This document shows positions 1-6,745 of a DNA stretch of 6,918 bases, one piece after another. Below the pieces are notes generated by a model. It made no database searches. It saw only the letters and a list, made by a program, of their open reading frames with translations, and was not told the origin of the DNA. The number at the start of each line of letters is the position of its first letter. The stretch's first letter is position 1. This DNA is from Planctomycetaceae bacterium (GTDB lineage Bacteria > Planctomycetota > Planctomycetia > Planctomycetales > Planctomycetaceae), in contig DOCI01000111.1 of NCBI GenBank assembly GCA_003503535.1, positions 3,620-10,537 on the forward strand, given 5' to 3'. Both the position numbers and the translations under genes were made by a program.

Positions 1-82
1 TAGGGTTAACCCGACCTGAAGAATGCCAGTCTCTGCTGATCACTTCTGCATGATGCCTTTTTTCAACATAGAGTTTACTGAG

Positions 83-111
83 TGAATGCGCCACCGCTGG
101 CGTTTCATTCA
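83..111 (+). promoter_or_regulatory. Bulged hairpin upstream of the HD-GYP gene
   Basis: Seen directly: positions 83-88 pair with 106-111 and positions 89-93 (CGCCA) pair with 98-102 (TGGCG) around a CCGC loop, leaving a three-base TTT bulge at 103-105. That makes 11 base pairs ending about 30 bases before the ribosome binding site. It could be a 5' leader structure of the HD-GYP transcript or the terminator of a gene left of the window; the T run after the inner stem is only three bases, so an intrinsic terminator is not well supported. No convincing promoter boxes were seen in 1-131. Confidence 0.35.
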
Positions 112-140
112 GGTTTCCGTATTGAAAATGTGTGCCGCCG

Positions 141-146
141 AAGGAG
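141..146 (+). promoter_or_regulatory. Ribosome binding site (AAGGAG) of the HD-GYP gene
   Basis: AAGGAG lies six bases before the ATG at 153, an ideal Shine-Dalgarno spacing. It decides the start: a GTG at 132 opens the same frame seven codons earlier, but the AAGGAG would then lie inside the coding sequence and nothing similar precedes the GTG. Clear sites of this kind are absent before most other genes here. Confidence 0.75.
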
Positions 147-152
147 TCGGTT

Positions 153-1541
153 ATGTTAGCCGAGGATATCTCAGGATCAACGAACTCAGCCCCATCTGTT
201 ATGCAAATGCGGACAGCATCTGTTGATGTCGATTCGCTGATTGTCGGGCGGGCCATCAAATCGCCTTTGCACGACCAGCATGGAGTGTTGCTGCTTTCAG
301 AAGGCGCGATCATCACTGAAGTTTTCAAGCAGAAACTTCGGGATCGGGATATCAAAACGATTGAGGTGCACACCGAAGATGCCAATATCATTTCGACAAC
401 GCATGTCGTTCAAAACCTGACACGTGCCCAAGGGCATTCCTCGCACCATGAGGGCATTGATTCACAACTACAAAAAACAATCGATGATGGATTGCAGTTT
501 GTGACCAATGAAGGGCCGGCTTCGAGAGATTCTGTTCGGTGGCACGGCAAGGTTGGTTATGAGCAATCGACTCGAGAGGTGATCGGCACGAAGGGGAAGG
601 AGCAATGCGAGGTGCTCGACCAGTTGATGCATTCTTCGCTATCAGCCGAAAGTATTGATGGTTTTCAATTGAGTCGGACCGTCTCAGCTTCCTTATCAAG
701 TCTGCAAGACGATTTTGATTGTGTCAATGCGTCTGCTCTTCATTTATCAGAAGATGCCAGTCTGGCTCGTCATTGCTATCGAATGTCGGTCCTGAGCATG
801 AGTATTGGTATTGAAATGGGGCTGAACGAAGAAAATGTCTGCCGAATTGGTGTGGCTGGTTTACTCCACGACTGGGGAATGTTGAAAGTTCCGGAACATA
901 TTCGCAATCCTCAACGGCCGCTGACCTATTCCGAGAAACTGGAATGTCAAAAACACGTAATGTATTCGGTCGATTTGCTTCAGAAAGTTCAGGGGTTGCC
1001 AACTTTGGTCGCGCTGGTCTCTTATCAGGTCCATGAGCAAATGAATGGAACCGGATATCCGCGTGGTCGCCGAGGTTCCAATATTCATCTCTTTGCCCGG
1101 ATTTTAAATCTGGCCCACCACTATGTGGAAATGACAACCAAACTTCCCTACCAGGATGCGATTGCTCCTTACGATGCAATGCTCAAGCTGTTCGCAGGTG
1201 CCAAACAGGGATTGTTCGATCCGTCAGTGCTCCGGGCGATGTTACGAGCTCAGTCTCTGTTTCCTGTCGGAAGTCTGGTGATGTTGTCGACCGGTCGCAT
1301 GGCACGTGTCTTGCGGGCCAATGGCGATCACTACACCGAACCTGTTGTGCAAGTCATTCAGGACGAACAAGGTCAGACACTGCTGCCGGATTCAGAGAAA
1401 AGCGTGATTATTAACATGTCTGAAGATAACTGTTATGTCACACGCGCCTTACCGATTTTGCATGGACCAGAACCAATTCCGGCACCACACTTCCTCAAAA
1501 AACCAAACTCATTGAAAAAATTACAAAAGCAGGAAGCTTGA
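153..1541 (+). CDS. HD-GYP domain protein with degenerate active site (cyclic di-GMP signalling)
   Basis: Protein of 462 residues, start chosen at ATG 153 because of AAGGAG at 141-146. Residues 26-75 look like the small N-terminal module often placed before HD-GYP domains (V-DSL-VG-AI, LLLSEGAIIT, L-DRDI--IEVH). Residues 85-190 show no domain I recognise. The HD-GYP domain spans about 195-365: H207 in ARHCYRMS, HD at 239-240, H268, VHEQMNGTGYP at 293-303, and the DPSV motif near 356. A C-terminal module about 370-436 (FPVGSLVML, GRMARVLRAN) is typical of planctomycete members as I remember them. Known family members hydrolyse cyclic di-GMP in the cytoplasm using two or three bound metals. Here the usual HHE is VHE (V293), the DG-GYP aspartate is N298, the HD-GK lysine is M243, and the late metal-binding AD-FDA motif reads AHHYVEM (H322). 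Hydrolysis is therefore doubtful, and a sensor or binding role is an inference. No transmembrane segment or receiver domain is visible, so the input signal is unknown. Confidence 0.88.
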   Translation: MLAEDISGSTNSAPSVMQMRTASVDVDSLIVGRAIKSPLHDQHGVLLLSEGAIITEVFKQKLRDRDIKTIEVHTEDANIISTTHVVQNLTRAQGHSSHHEGIDSQLQKTIDDGLQFVTNEGPASRDSVRWHGKVGYEQSTREVIGTKGKEQCEVLDQLMHSSLSAESIDGFQLSRTVSASLSSLQDDFDCVNASALHLSEDASLARHCYRMSVLSMSIGIEMGLNEENVCRIGVAGLLHDWGMLKVPEHIRNPQRPLTYSEKLECQKHVMYSVDLLQKVQGLPTLVALVSYQVHEQMNGTGYPRGRRGSNIHLFARILNLAHHYVEMTTKLPYQDAIAPYDAMLKLFAGAKQGLFDPSVLRAMLRAQSLFPVGSLVMLSTGRMARVLRANGDHYTEPVVQVIQDEQGQTLLPDSEKSVIINMSEDNCYVTRALPILHGPEPIPAPHFLKKPNSLKKLQKQEA

Positions 1542-1591
1542 GTCTGGTTCCTGTGAGAAAGTTGCAGGAAACGGTCAGAGATGAAATCATC

Positions 1592-1620
1592 TTGCCTCAT
1601 TCACGGGGGATATGTTAAAT
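1592..1620 (+). promoter_or_regulatory. Possible sigma-70 promoter for the PAP2-glycosyltransferase pair
   Basis: TTGCCT (1592-1597) and TTAAAT (1615-1620) are 17 bases apart, each matching four of six consensus positions. The position fits transcription of the leader and the PAP2 gene. The match is weak and planctomycete promoters are poorly defined, so this is only the best candidate in the gap. Confidence 0.2.
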
Positions 1621-1643
1621 AGCGGGGTGTTTGTGAACTGATC

Positions 1644-1666
1644 GCAGTCAGGTAACGTCCTGATGC
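1644..1666 (+). promoter_or_regulatory. Leader hairpin before the PAP2 gene
   Basis: GCA (1644-1646) pairs with TGC (1664-1666) and TCAGG (1648-1652) with CCTGA (1659-1663), giving eight pairs with one bulged G (1647) and a six-base loop. It ends five bases before an AGGAGG site. No T run follows, so it is not an intrinsic terminator. ACTG (1637-1640) with CAGT (1645-1648) is a competing stem, and 1637-1643 is also complementary to 1695-1701 (GATCAGT). Alternative folding is thus possible but unproven. Confidence 0.3.
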
Positions 1667-1671
1667 ATTCC

Positions 1672-1709
1672 AGGAGGGAATGACAATGGGCAGAGATCAG
1701 TCAGTGTAA
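1672..1709 (+). other. Strong Shine-Dalgarno site with a short leader reading frame
   Basis: AGGAGG at 1672-1677 is the best ribosome binding site in the gap, eight bases before an ATG at 1686; another ATG in the same frame lies at 1680. The frame encodes only MGRDQSV from the ATG at 1686, nine residues from the one at 1680, and stops at TAA 1707-1709. It is in the same phase as the PAP2 gene, whose TTG start comes seven codons after this stop. It could be a translated leader peptide, the original start of a longer PAP2 protein now cut by a stop codon, or chance. Confidence 0.3.
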
Positions 1710-1717
1710 ACGTTTAC
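1706..1717 (+). promoter_or_regulatory. Candidate LacI-family operator (perfect 12-base palindrome)
   Basis: GTAAACGTTTAC is a perfect palindrome with a central CG, the form typical of LacI/GalR-family operators and close to catabolite-responsive elements (TG-AA-CG-T-CA pattern). It lies 13 bases before the TTG start of the PAP2 gene, where a bound protein would block an elongating polymerase or a nearby promoter. No LacI-family gene is in the window, so the regulator is unknown and a chance palindrome is possible. Confidence 0.35.
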
Positions 1718-1730
1718 CAGGGATGGTTCG

Positions 1731-2462
1731 TTGTCCAAAATACTCCATATTTCCAATAAGGATGCTGGCGAAAATCACGTCAGTAATGGAAGTGGCTGGA
1801 CATATTTCAACTGGTGTTTACCGGTGGGCCTGCTGACCTGTGCCTGGTTGAGCCTCTCTTATGATATTCCTGTGTCCCGCTTTTTTCAAAGTGGTCAGAT
1901 TCCCGGTTTCCTGCGTGAAATTGTGGAAAATACGGAACCGTTCGGGCACGGAATCGGCGTTGTGATTCTAATGATGACATGCGCCATTGTGCATCGCGAG
2001 CGATCTGGAAGCTATGTTTATGCTGGTGCAATCGCATTGGGAGCCGGCCTGTGCACGAACGTACTTAAGTTTGGCATCGGTCGCTCGCGCCCGCGTGATC
2101 TCGATCTGGCAAACTTGAATCTGTCAGAAACATTTTCCGGTTGGTTTCCCTACTTGAACGGTGTTACGACCAGTCAAAGTTTTCCTTCGGGGCATACCAC
2201 AGTTGCCTGGGCATTGGCGGCTGTTTTTTGCCATTTGCATCCCCATGCTCGGATGTATTTCATTGGACTGGCGATGTTTGTCGGCTACGGACGCGTTCAA
2301 TGCAGTGCTCATTTCCCCAGTGATGTTCTTGTGGGAGCAGCGCTGGGTTGGACTGTCGCATCAGTTGCCGTACGGAGACTCCCCGTCGCATTTGAAAATC
2401 ATAACCAAAAAAAGACTTCAAATATTACAACTCAAAATTCTCCTCAGGCACAAGCGGCCTGA
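1731..2462 (+). CDS. PAP2-family membrane phosphatase (lipid or polyprenyl phosphate type)
   Basis: Protein of 243 residues with all three type 2 phosphatidic acid phosphatase signatures: K113 with six residues then R120-P121, PSGH at 152-155, and R188 with five residues then H194 and D198. H155, H194 and D198 would be the catalytic set. Hydrophobic segments near 28-44, 74-88, 95-112, 156-170, 175-187 and 198-214 indicate a polytopic cytoplasmic-membrane enzyme; the polar C-terminus (222-243) looks disordered. The family removes phosphate from phosphatidate, phosphatidylglycerophosphate, lipid A or undecaprenyl pyrophosphate, and the sequence does not settle which. The start is TTG 1731 behind AGGGA (1719-1723); an in-frame TAA at 1707 prevents extension to the stronger AGGAGG start upstream. 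The glycosyltransferase gene follows after 54 bases, which suggests a shared substrate such as polyprenyl phosphate, by inference only. Confidence 0.87.
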   Translation: MSKILHISNKDAGENHVSNGSGWTYFNWCLPVGLLTCAWLSLSYDIPVSRFFQSGQIPGFLREIVENTEPFGHGIGVVILMMTCAIVHRERSGSYVYAGAIALGAGLCTNVLKFGIGRSRPRDLDLANLNLSETFSGWFPYLNGVTTSQSFPSGHTTVAWALAAVFCHLHPHARMYFIGLAMFVGYGRVQCSAHFPSDVLVGAALGWTVASVAVRRLPVAFENHNQKKTSNITTQNSPQAQAA

Positions 2463-2516
2463 TCACAATTACAACTTGCCAACACGCCCTTCTTATCTCG
2501 GGAAGCGATCTATATC

Positions 2517-3521
<1,005 letters not shown>

Positions 3522-3553
3522 TGCCTCAAAGCGCTAAGCAAAACGGCGCGGTT

Positions 3554-3574
3554 CCCTCGCTGACGCTTCGGGTT
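3554..3574. repeat. Candidate dispersed intergenic repeat between convergent genes
   Basis: The 72-base gap between the glycosyltransferase and rhaB stops contains CCTCGCTGACGCTTCGGGTT (3555-3574). I recall near-identical strings recurring in planctomycete intergenic regions; this is memory, not a search. It has only a weak, interrupted fold (CCC with GGG, GC with GC around TGAC) and no T run, so it is not an obvious bidirectional terminator, although its place between two gene ends fits one. It shares the CGGGT end with the palindromic elements near 5151 and 5240. Confidence 0.4.
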
Positions 3575-3593
3575 AAGAATGACTGTATAACAG

Positions 3594-5078
3594 CTATTTC
3601 AACAGCTGGCAAAATCGTTCGTAAGCGGTTTGCCATTCTGAGGAGTTCTGTGGTTCAAAACGTCGGGATTCTGTTGATTGGCGGACAATCTTACGAATCT
3701 CACTGAGCGATTCGACTTCGCCAGCCGTGCGGGCCTGAATGAGCAGGTTTCCCATCACGGTTGCTTCGACAGGGCCGGTAATGACGGGGACTCCACAGGC
3801 GTTTGCTGTGAATTGATTGAGCAGATCGCTATTGGAACCCCCACCGACAATGTGAATCACTTCGACGTTTTCACCAGTCAGTTCCTGAATTCCTTCCAAC
3901 ACATTGCGATACTTCAGTGCGAGACTTTCCAGAGCACAGCGAACGAGTTGGCCGGGTGTTTCGGGGACGGGCTGACAATGATCTTTACACCACTGCTGCA
4001 ATGCGACGGTCATATCATCGGGATGTAGAAACGGATGATCGTTCGGGTCGACCAGTGACCGGAACGGTTCGGCTTCCTCGGCGAGCATCGTCAGTTCGGC
4101 GTAGTCGTAAACTCGGCCTTGTTTTTCATAGGCACGTTTACAACCCTGAACGAGCCAGAGTCCCATCACATTTTTGAGGAGCCGATAGGTTCCGTCGACA
4201 CCCCCTTCATTGGTGACATTCATCTTCAGAGCCGCATCGGTTAGAATGGCATCCTGAACTTCAACGCCAATCAGGGACCAGGTTCCCGAACTGATATAGG
4301 CCCAGTTCGCTTTGCCAGTATGTTCGGTCGGCACAGCAGCCACAGCGGCTGCGGTATCGTGAGTTGGCGGGGTGACGATCGGAATTTTTCCGAGCCCCGT
4401 CTCCTTCATGATGCACTCTCTGAGTGTCCCGAGTTGAGTTCCCGGTGTGACCACTTCCGGGAAAATCTCAGTCGGCAATTCAAATTTATTCAACATGTCA
4501 TAAGCCCAGTTGTTTTCTGTCGGGTGAAAACATTGGGAGGTCGTCGCATTCGTAAATTCAACGACTCGGCTGCCACATAAGAGCCAGTGAAAGTAATCGG
4601 GAATCATCAGGAATTTGTCGACGATCGCGAGCACATCCGGATGTTCTTTCTGCATCGCGAGAAGCTGATACAGCGAGTTGATTTCCATGAACTGCAAGCC
4701 AGACTGAGCAAATATCTCGGCTTTGGGAACGCGAGAAAATGCAACGTTCATCATGCCTTCGTTGCGTGTATCTCGATAATTATAGGGGATTCCCAGGACT
4801 TCGTTCGTTTTGGAAAGCAGGACATAATCGACACCCCAGGTGTCGACACCAACCGAGACAATCGAATCGCCATAACGCTCGGCTGCTTTTGTCAGACCGA
4901 TGAGAATTTCTTTCCATAAGCCGACAAGATTCCAGCGTAAAGTTCCGGCGATGTTTGTCGGGCCATTGGCAAAGCGATGCAACTCGTCCAGTTGCAGCCG
5001 CGTCCCATCAAATCGGCCCGCCATCACGCGACCACTCTCGGCTCCCAGATCGATTCCCAGATAAACTCGTTCACTCAT
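3594..5078 (-). CDS. rhaB: L-rhamnulokinase
   Basis: Protein of 494 residues, close to the 489 of E. coli RhaB, and similar to it along much of its length. FGGY carbohydrate kinase fold. Visible landmarks are the N-terminal ATP loop [11 protein letters not shown] (8-18), [10 protein letters not shown] (79-88), YRDTR (101-105), FTNATTSQ (175-182), [11 protein letters not shown] (240-250) with D241 as the expected catalytic base, [11 protein letters not shown] (261-271), TNEGG (289-293), LKNVMGLWL (301-309) and the second nucleotide loop GGGSN (412-416). It phosphorylates L-rhamnulose to L-rhamnulose 1-phosphate in the cytoplasm, the second step of rhamnose breakdown. No key residue is missing. 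The ATG at 5078 has no clear Shine-Dalgarno site before it. The usual partners (rhaA isomerase, rhaD aldolase, a transporter) are not in the window, so it appears to be transcribed alone. A fuculose or xylulose kinase is much less likely given the close RhaB match. Confidence 0.93.
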   Translation of the reverse strand: MSERVYLGIDLGAESGRVMAGRFDGTRLQLDELHRFANGPTNIAGTLRWNLVGLWKEILIGLTKAAERYGDSIVSVGVDTWGVDYVLLSKTNEVLGIPYNYRDTRNEGMMNVAFSRVPKAEIFAQSGLQFMEINSLYQLLAMQKEHPDVLAIVDKFLMIPDYFHWLLCGSRVVEFTNATTSQCFHPTENNWAYDMLNKFELPTEIFPEVVTPGTQLGTLRECIMKETGLGKIPIVTPPTHDTAAAVAAVPTEHTGKANWAYISSGTWSLIGVEVQDAILTDAALKMNVTNEGGVDGTYRLLKNVMGLWLVQGCKRAYEKQGRVYDYAELTMLAEEAEPFRSLVDPNDHPFLHPDDMTVALQQWCKDHCQPVPETPGQLVRCALESLALKYRNVLEGIQELTGENVEVIHIVGGGSNSDLLNQFTANACGVPVITGPVEATVMGNLLIQARTAGEVESLSEIRKIVRQSTESRRFEPQNSSEWQTAYERFCQLLK

Positions 5079-5150
5079 CGTCAGTTATTTCTATTATTTT
5101 TTGAATAATGCGTTCATCAAATGATCAACATACAATATCAAAACAGCAAA

Positions 5151-5178
5151 GGCGAGCCGAGTCATGACTGACTCGGGT
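5151..5178 (+). repeat. REP-like palindromic element, copy 1
   Basis: A 28-base unit: GGCGAG head, perfect eight-base stem CCGAGTCA (5157-5164) and TGACTCGG (5169-5176) around a TGAC loop, then GT. Copy 2 at 5240-5267 is the same design in the opposite orientation, with identical outer parts and two compensated stem differences. It lies 72 bases upstream of the rhaB start, so it would be in or near the rhaB leader or promoter. Confidence 0.65.
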
Positions 5179-5239
5179 GGGAGTGAGTTATTTCTGATGA
5201 CATTAATAAAGTAAAGCCCCGCACAATGATCGTGAGAAT

Positions 5240-5267
5240 ACCCGTGCCATGACTGGCACGGCTCGCC
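5240..5267 (-). repeat. REP-like palindromic element, copy 2 (inverted)
   Basis: Perfect eight-base stem CCGTGCCA (5242-5249) and TGGCACGG (5254-5261) around TGAC, followed by CTCGCC. Read on the minus strand it matches copy 1 in its first nine and last five bases and has the same 28-base length. It sits 15 bases beyond the stop of the uracil-DNA glycosylase gene and may also serve as a terminator hairpin for that operon, although no long T run follows on the minus strand. Confidence 0.65.
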
Positions 5268-5282
5268 TGCAGGATTTGACTT

Positions 5283-6164
5283 TTATTTCTTATCCGGATC
5301 GATTCCCAGTTCCGCCAGCAGAATTTTCAAGTCTTCCCAGACGAGTTTCTTCGCTGGAGGATTTCGCAACAGATAGGACGGATGATACGTGCAGAGCACG
5401 CGGGCACGTCCCCGTTCAAACAACTCCCCTCGCATACGACCGATCGGCGTTTTTGTATTCAGGACATTCTGAGCGGCGATTGTTCCCCAGCAGACGATGT
5501 AATCGGGATCGACCGTCTCAATTTGAGCCTGCAGAAATTCACTGCAGTTGTCGGCTTCAATGGGAGAAGGATTCCGATTTCCGGGTGGACGGCAACGAAG
5601 AATGTTGCAGATGTAGAGTTCCTCGCGCGTCCAGCCGCAGGCTTCAATGATTTTATCGAGAAGTTTTCCGGCCCGACCGACAAACGGTTCGCCCTGTTTA
5701 TCCTCATCGGCTCCCGGAGCTTCCCCGATGAACATGACCGTCGCTTCAGGATCACCCACTCCAAACACGGTTTGCGTGCGCGTCTCGGCCAGTTCTTTGC
5801 ATTTGGTACATTTAGCAACTCGACCAGCAATCTCGGTCAGACAGCTGACTCGTTCTTCGCGATTCATCGTTTGTGGTAAACTCGGTTTTGTCACAATGGT
5901 TTCCTGTGGTGCTGACGTTTTCGTGATTGGTTCTGAGGGACTTGGTTTTGAGGGAGGGCTCTGTAAGTGTGTCGGTGCGGATGTTGAAGGAGCATCCAGT
6001 CTTGTCGGTGCAGGAGTCGATGGAGCTGCATGCCGAGCTGTTGTAACCGGAGCCACTTGAGCCGCTTCCAGTAATCCCTGAACCTCAGAGGCCTGCGCAA
6101 GTTCACTCACGCCGGCGCGGCGCCAGGATTCCAGAGTTTGAATGAGAAGTCGATCGAGTTGCAT
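5283..6164 (-). CDS. Family 4 uracil-DNA glycosylase (4Fe-4S type)
   Basis: Protein of 293 residues. The catalytic domain is about 105-288; residues 1-36 are a short helical N-terminus and 37-100 a Pro/Ala/Ser/Thr-rich, probably disordered linker. Family 4 marks: iron-sulfur cysteines C119, C122, C191 and C207 (CTKC, then LRCRPPGNR, then C after 15 residues), motif [12 protein letters not shown] (147-158) with [10 protein letters not shown], and the second active-site motif HPSYLLR (261-267). Known members remove uracil arising from cytosine deamination, starting base excision repair. The start at 6164 is preferred: the open frame continues upstream to 6410, but that part overlaps the neighbouring gene and has no family similarity I recognise. 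There is no clear Shine-Dalgarno site; the upstream gene ends 17 bases before, which supports co-transcription. The long linker is unusual against the compact, roughly 200-residue thermophile enzymes. Confidence 0.92.
   Translation of the reverse strand: MQLDRLLIQTLESWRRAGVSELAQASEVQGLLEAAQVAPVTTARHAAPSTPAPTRLDAPSTSAPTHLQSPPSKPSPSEPITKTSAPQETIVTKPSLPQTMNREERVSCLTEIAGRVAKCTKCKELAETRTQTVFGVGDPEATVMFIGEAPGADEDKQGEPFVGRAGKLLDKIIEACGWTREELYICNILRCRPPGNRNPSPIEADNCSEFLQAQIETVDPDYIVCWGTIAAQNVLNTKTPIGRMRGELFERGRARVLCTYHPSYLLRNPPAKKLVWEDLKILLAELGIDPDKK
5961..6026 (-). repeat. 33-base tandem duplication inside the glycosylase linker
   Basis: Two adjacent 33-base copies (5994-6026 and 5961-5993) encode [11 protein letters not shown] (residues 47-57) and [11 protein letters not shown] (58-68), eight of eleven residues identical. 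GTCGGTGC recurs at 5971 and 6004 on the plus strand, exactly 33 bases apart. The frame is kept, so it only lengthens the linker. Confidence 0.7.
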
Positions 6165-6181
6165 GGAAGATGAGTTATTAC

Positions 6182-6715
6182 TTAGTTGAAAGAGAGATCC
6201 TGAATGAAGTTGTCGATTCCAGGAGGATTGTTTTGTCCTATCTGACTCAAAATTTCCTGACGCTTCATTCGATAGGCTGAATGAGCCGTTTGGTACTGTT
6301 TGATTTCTTTTCTGGCGAGGTTGAATTGAGCAGAAAACGCGAAAATTGCAAAGCCACCAAATAATGCCAATATGGGGAATCGATACAATGCATAACAGGT
6401 CCAGAAACACATGACGGTGAAACCTATAATGGCCAAAAGCATCGTCTGATGAGGGATGAATATTTCTCCATCCTGAGTGTTATCCATGTATGATTGGCGT
6501 TTCTTCTTCCATTCGTTGTCCAGTTGTTCAAGTTCCTTTTGCAGGGGATCTAACTCCTGACAGCCAGTGTTATTGGCAGGAACATCGGCTGGGTGAGACT
6601 GTGATCTATTCAGAATCAATTGAGAATTGCAGTATCCACACCGCACAGAAGTTGCCTTCATGGGAACTTCTAATGGAGCTCGACATTGTTCACAATTGAT
6701 CGCGGATAATTTCAT
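6182..6715 (-). CDS. Small membrane protein with N-terminal zinc ribbon, unknown function
   Basis: Protein of 177 residues that I do not recognise as a named family. Residues 5-34 form a zinc-ribbon-like knuckle pair: C8, C11, C26 and C29 in the pattern CEQCRAPL ... [11 protein letters not shown] polar linker follows (35-55), then a charged, probably coiled-coil stretch (56-76), two hydrophobic segments (about 91-111 and 114-130) likely to span the membrane as a hairpin, and a basic helical tail (133-160) ending in PPGID and QDLSFN. Both termini would be on the same side, probably cytoplasmic since the ribbon has free cysteines. The ATG at 6715 lacks a Shine-Dalgarno site but begins right before the ribbon, so it is credible. 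The glycosylase gene starts 17 bases after its stop and a paralogue ends 30 bases before it. A link to DNA repair is only positional. Confidence 0.78.
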   Translation of the reverse strand: MKLSAINCEQCRAPLEVPMKATSVRCGYCNSQLILNRSQSHPADVPANNTGCQELDPLQKELEQLDNEWKKKRQSYMDNTQDGEIFIPHQTMLLAIIGFTVMCFWTCYALYRFPILALFGGFAIFAFSAQFNLARKEIKQYQTAHSAYRMKRQEILSQIGQNNPPGIDNFIQDLSFN

Positions 6716-6745
6716 GAGATTGAATTTTTCAAATGTGCGTCTTTC

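Noticed and set aside
3..12. Perfect ten-base palindrome GGGTTAACCC
   Set aside because: Short, at the very window edge, with no second copy or flanking boxes; cannot be told from chance.
132..152. GTG start at 132 giving seven extra residues on the HD-GYP protein
   Set aside because: The AAGGAG at 141-146 is ideally placed for the ATG at 153 and would lie inside the coding sequence if GTG were used; no ribosome site precedes the GTG.
724..1179. Minus-strand open frame of 151 codons inside the HD-GYP gene
   Set aside because: Antisense shadow with no recognisable motif and no ribosome site; the plus frame carries clear family motifs.
1548..1570. TTCCTG and CAGGAA inverted repeat just after the HD-GYP stop, as a terminator
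   Set aside because: Only six pairs with an 11-base loop and no T run; too weak to call.
5084..5143. Promoter for rhaB (TTGATG or TTGATA boxes with AT-rich -10-like sequence, minus strand)
   Set aside because: The region is AT rich and offers several overlapping alternatives with poor spacing or a nearly absent leader; no single choice is supported.
5382..5879. Plus-strand open frames opposite the glycosylase (5249-5650, 5382-5879, 5647-6060)
   Set aside because: Antisense shadows; the minus strand carries the iron-sulfur cysteines and active-site motifs of family 4 glycosylases.
6165..6410. Upstream extension of the glycosylase frame to 6410
   Set aside because: It overlaps the zinc-ribbon gene over most of its length, has no conserved motif, and the Met at 6164 fits the gene spacing.
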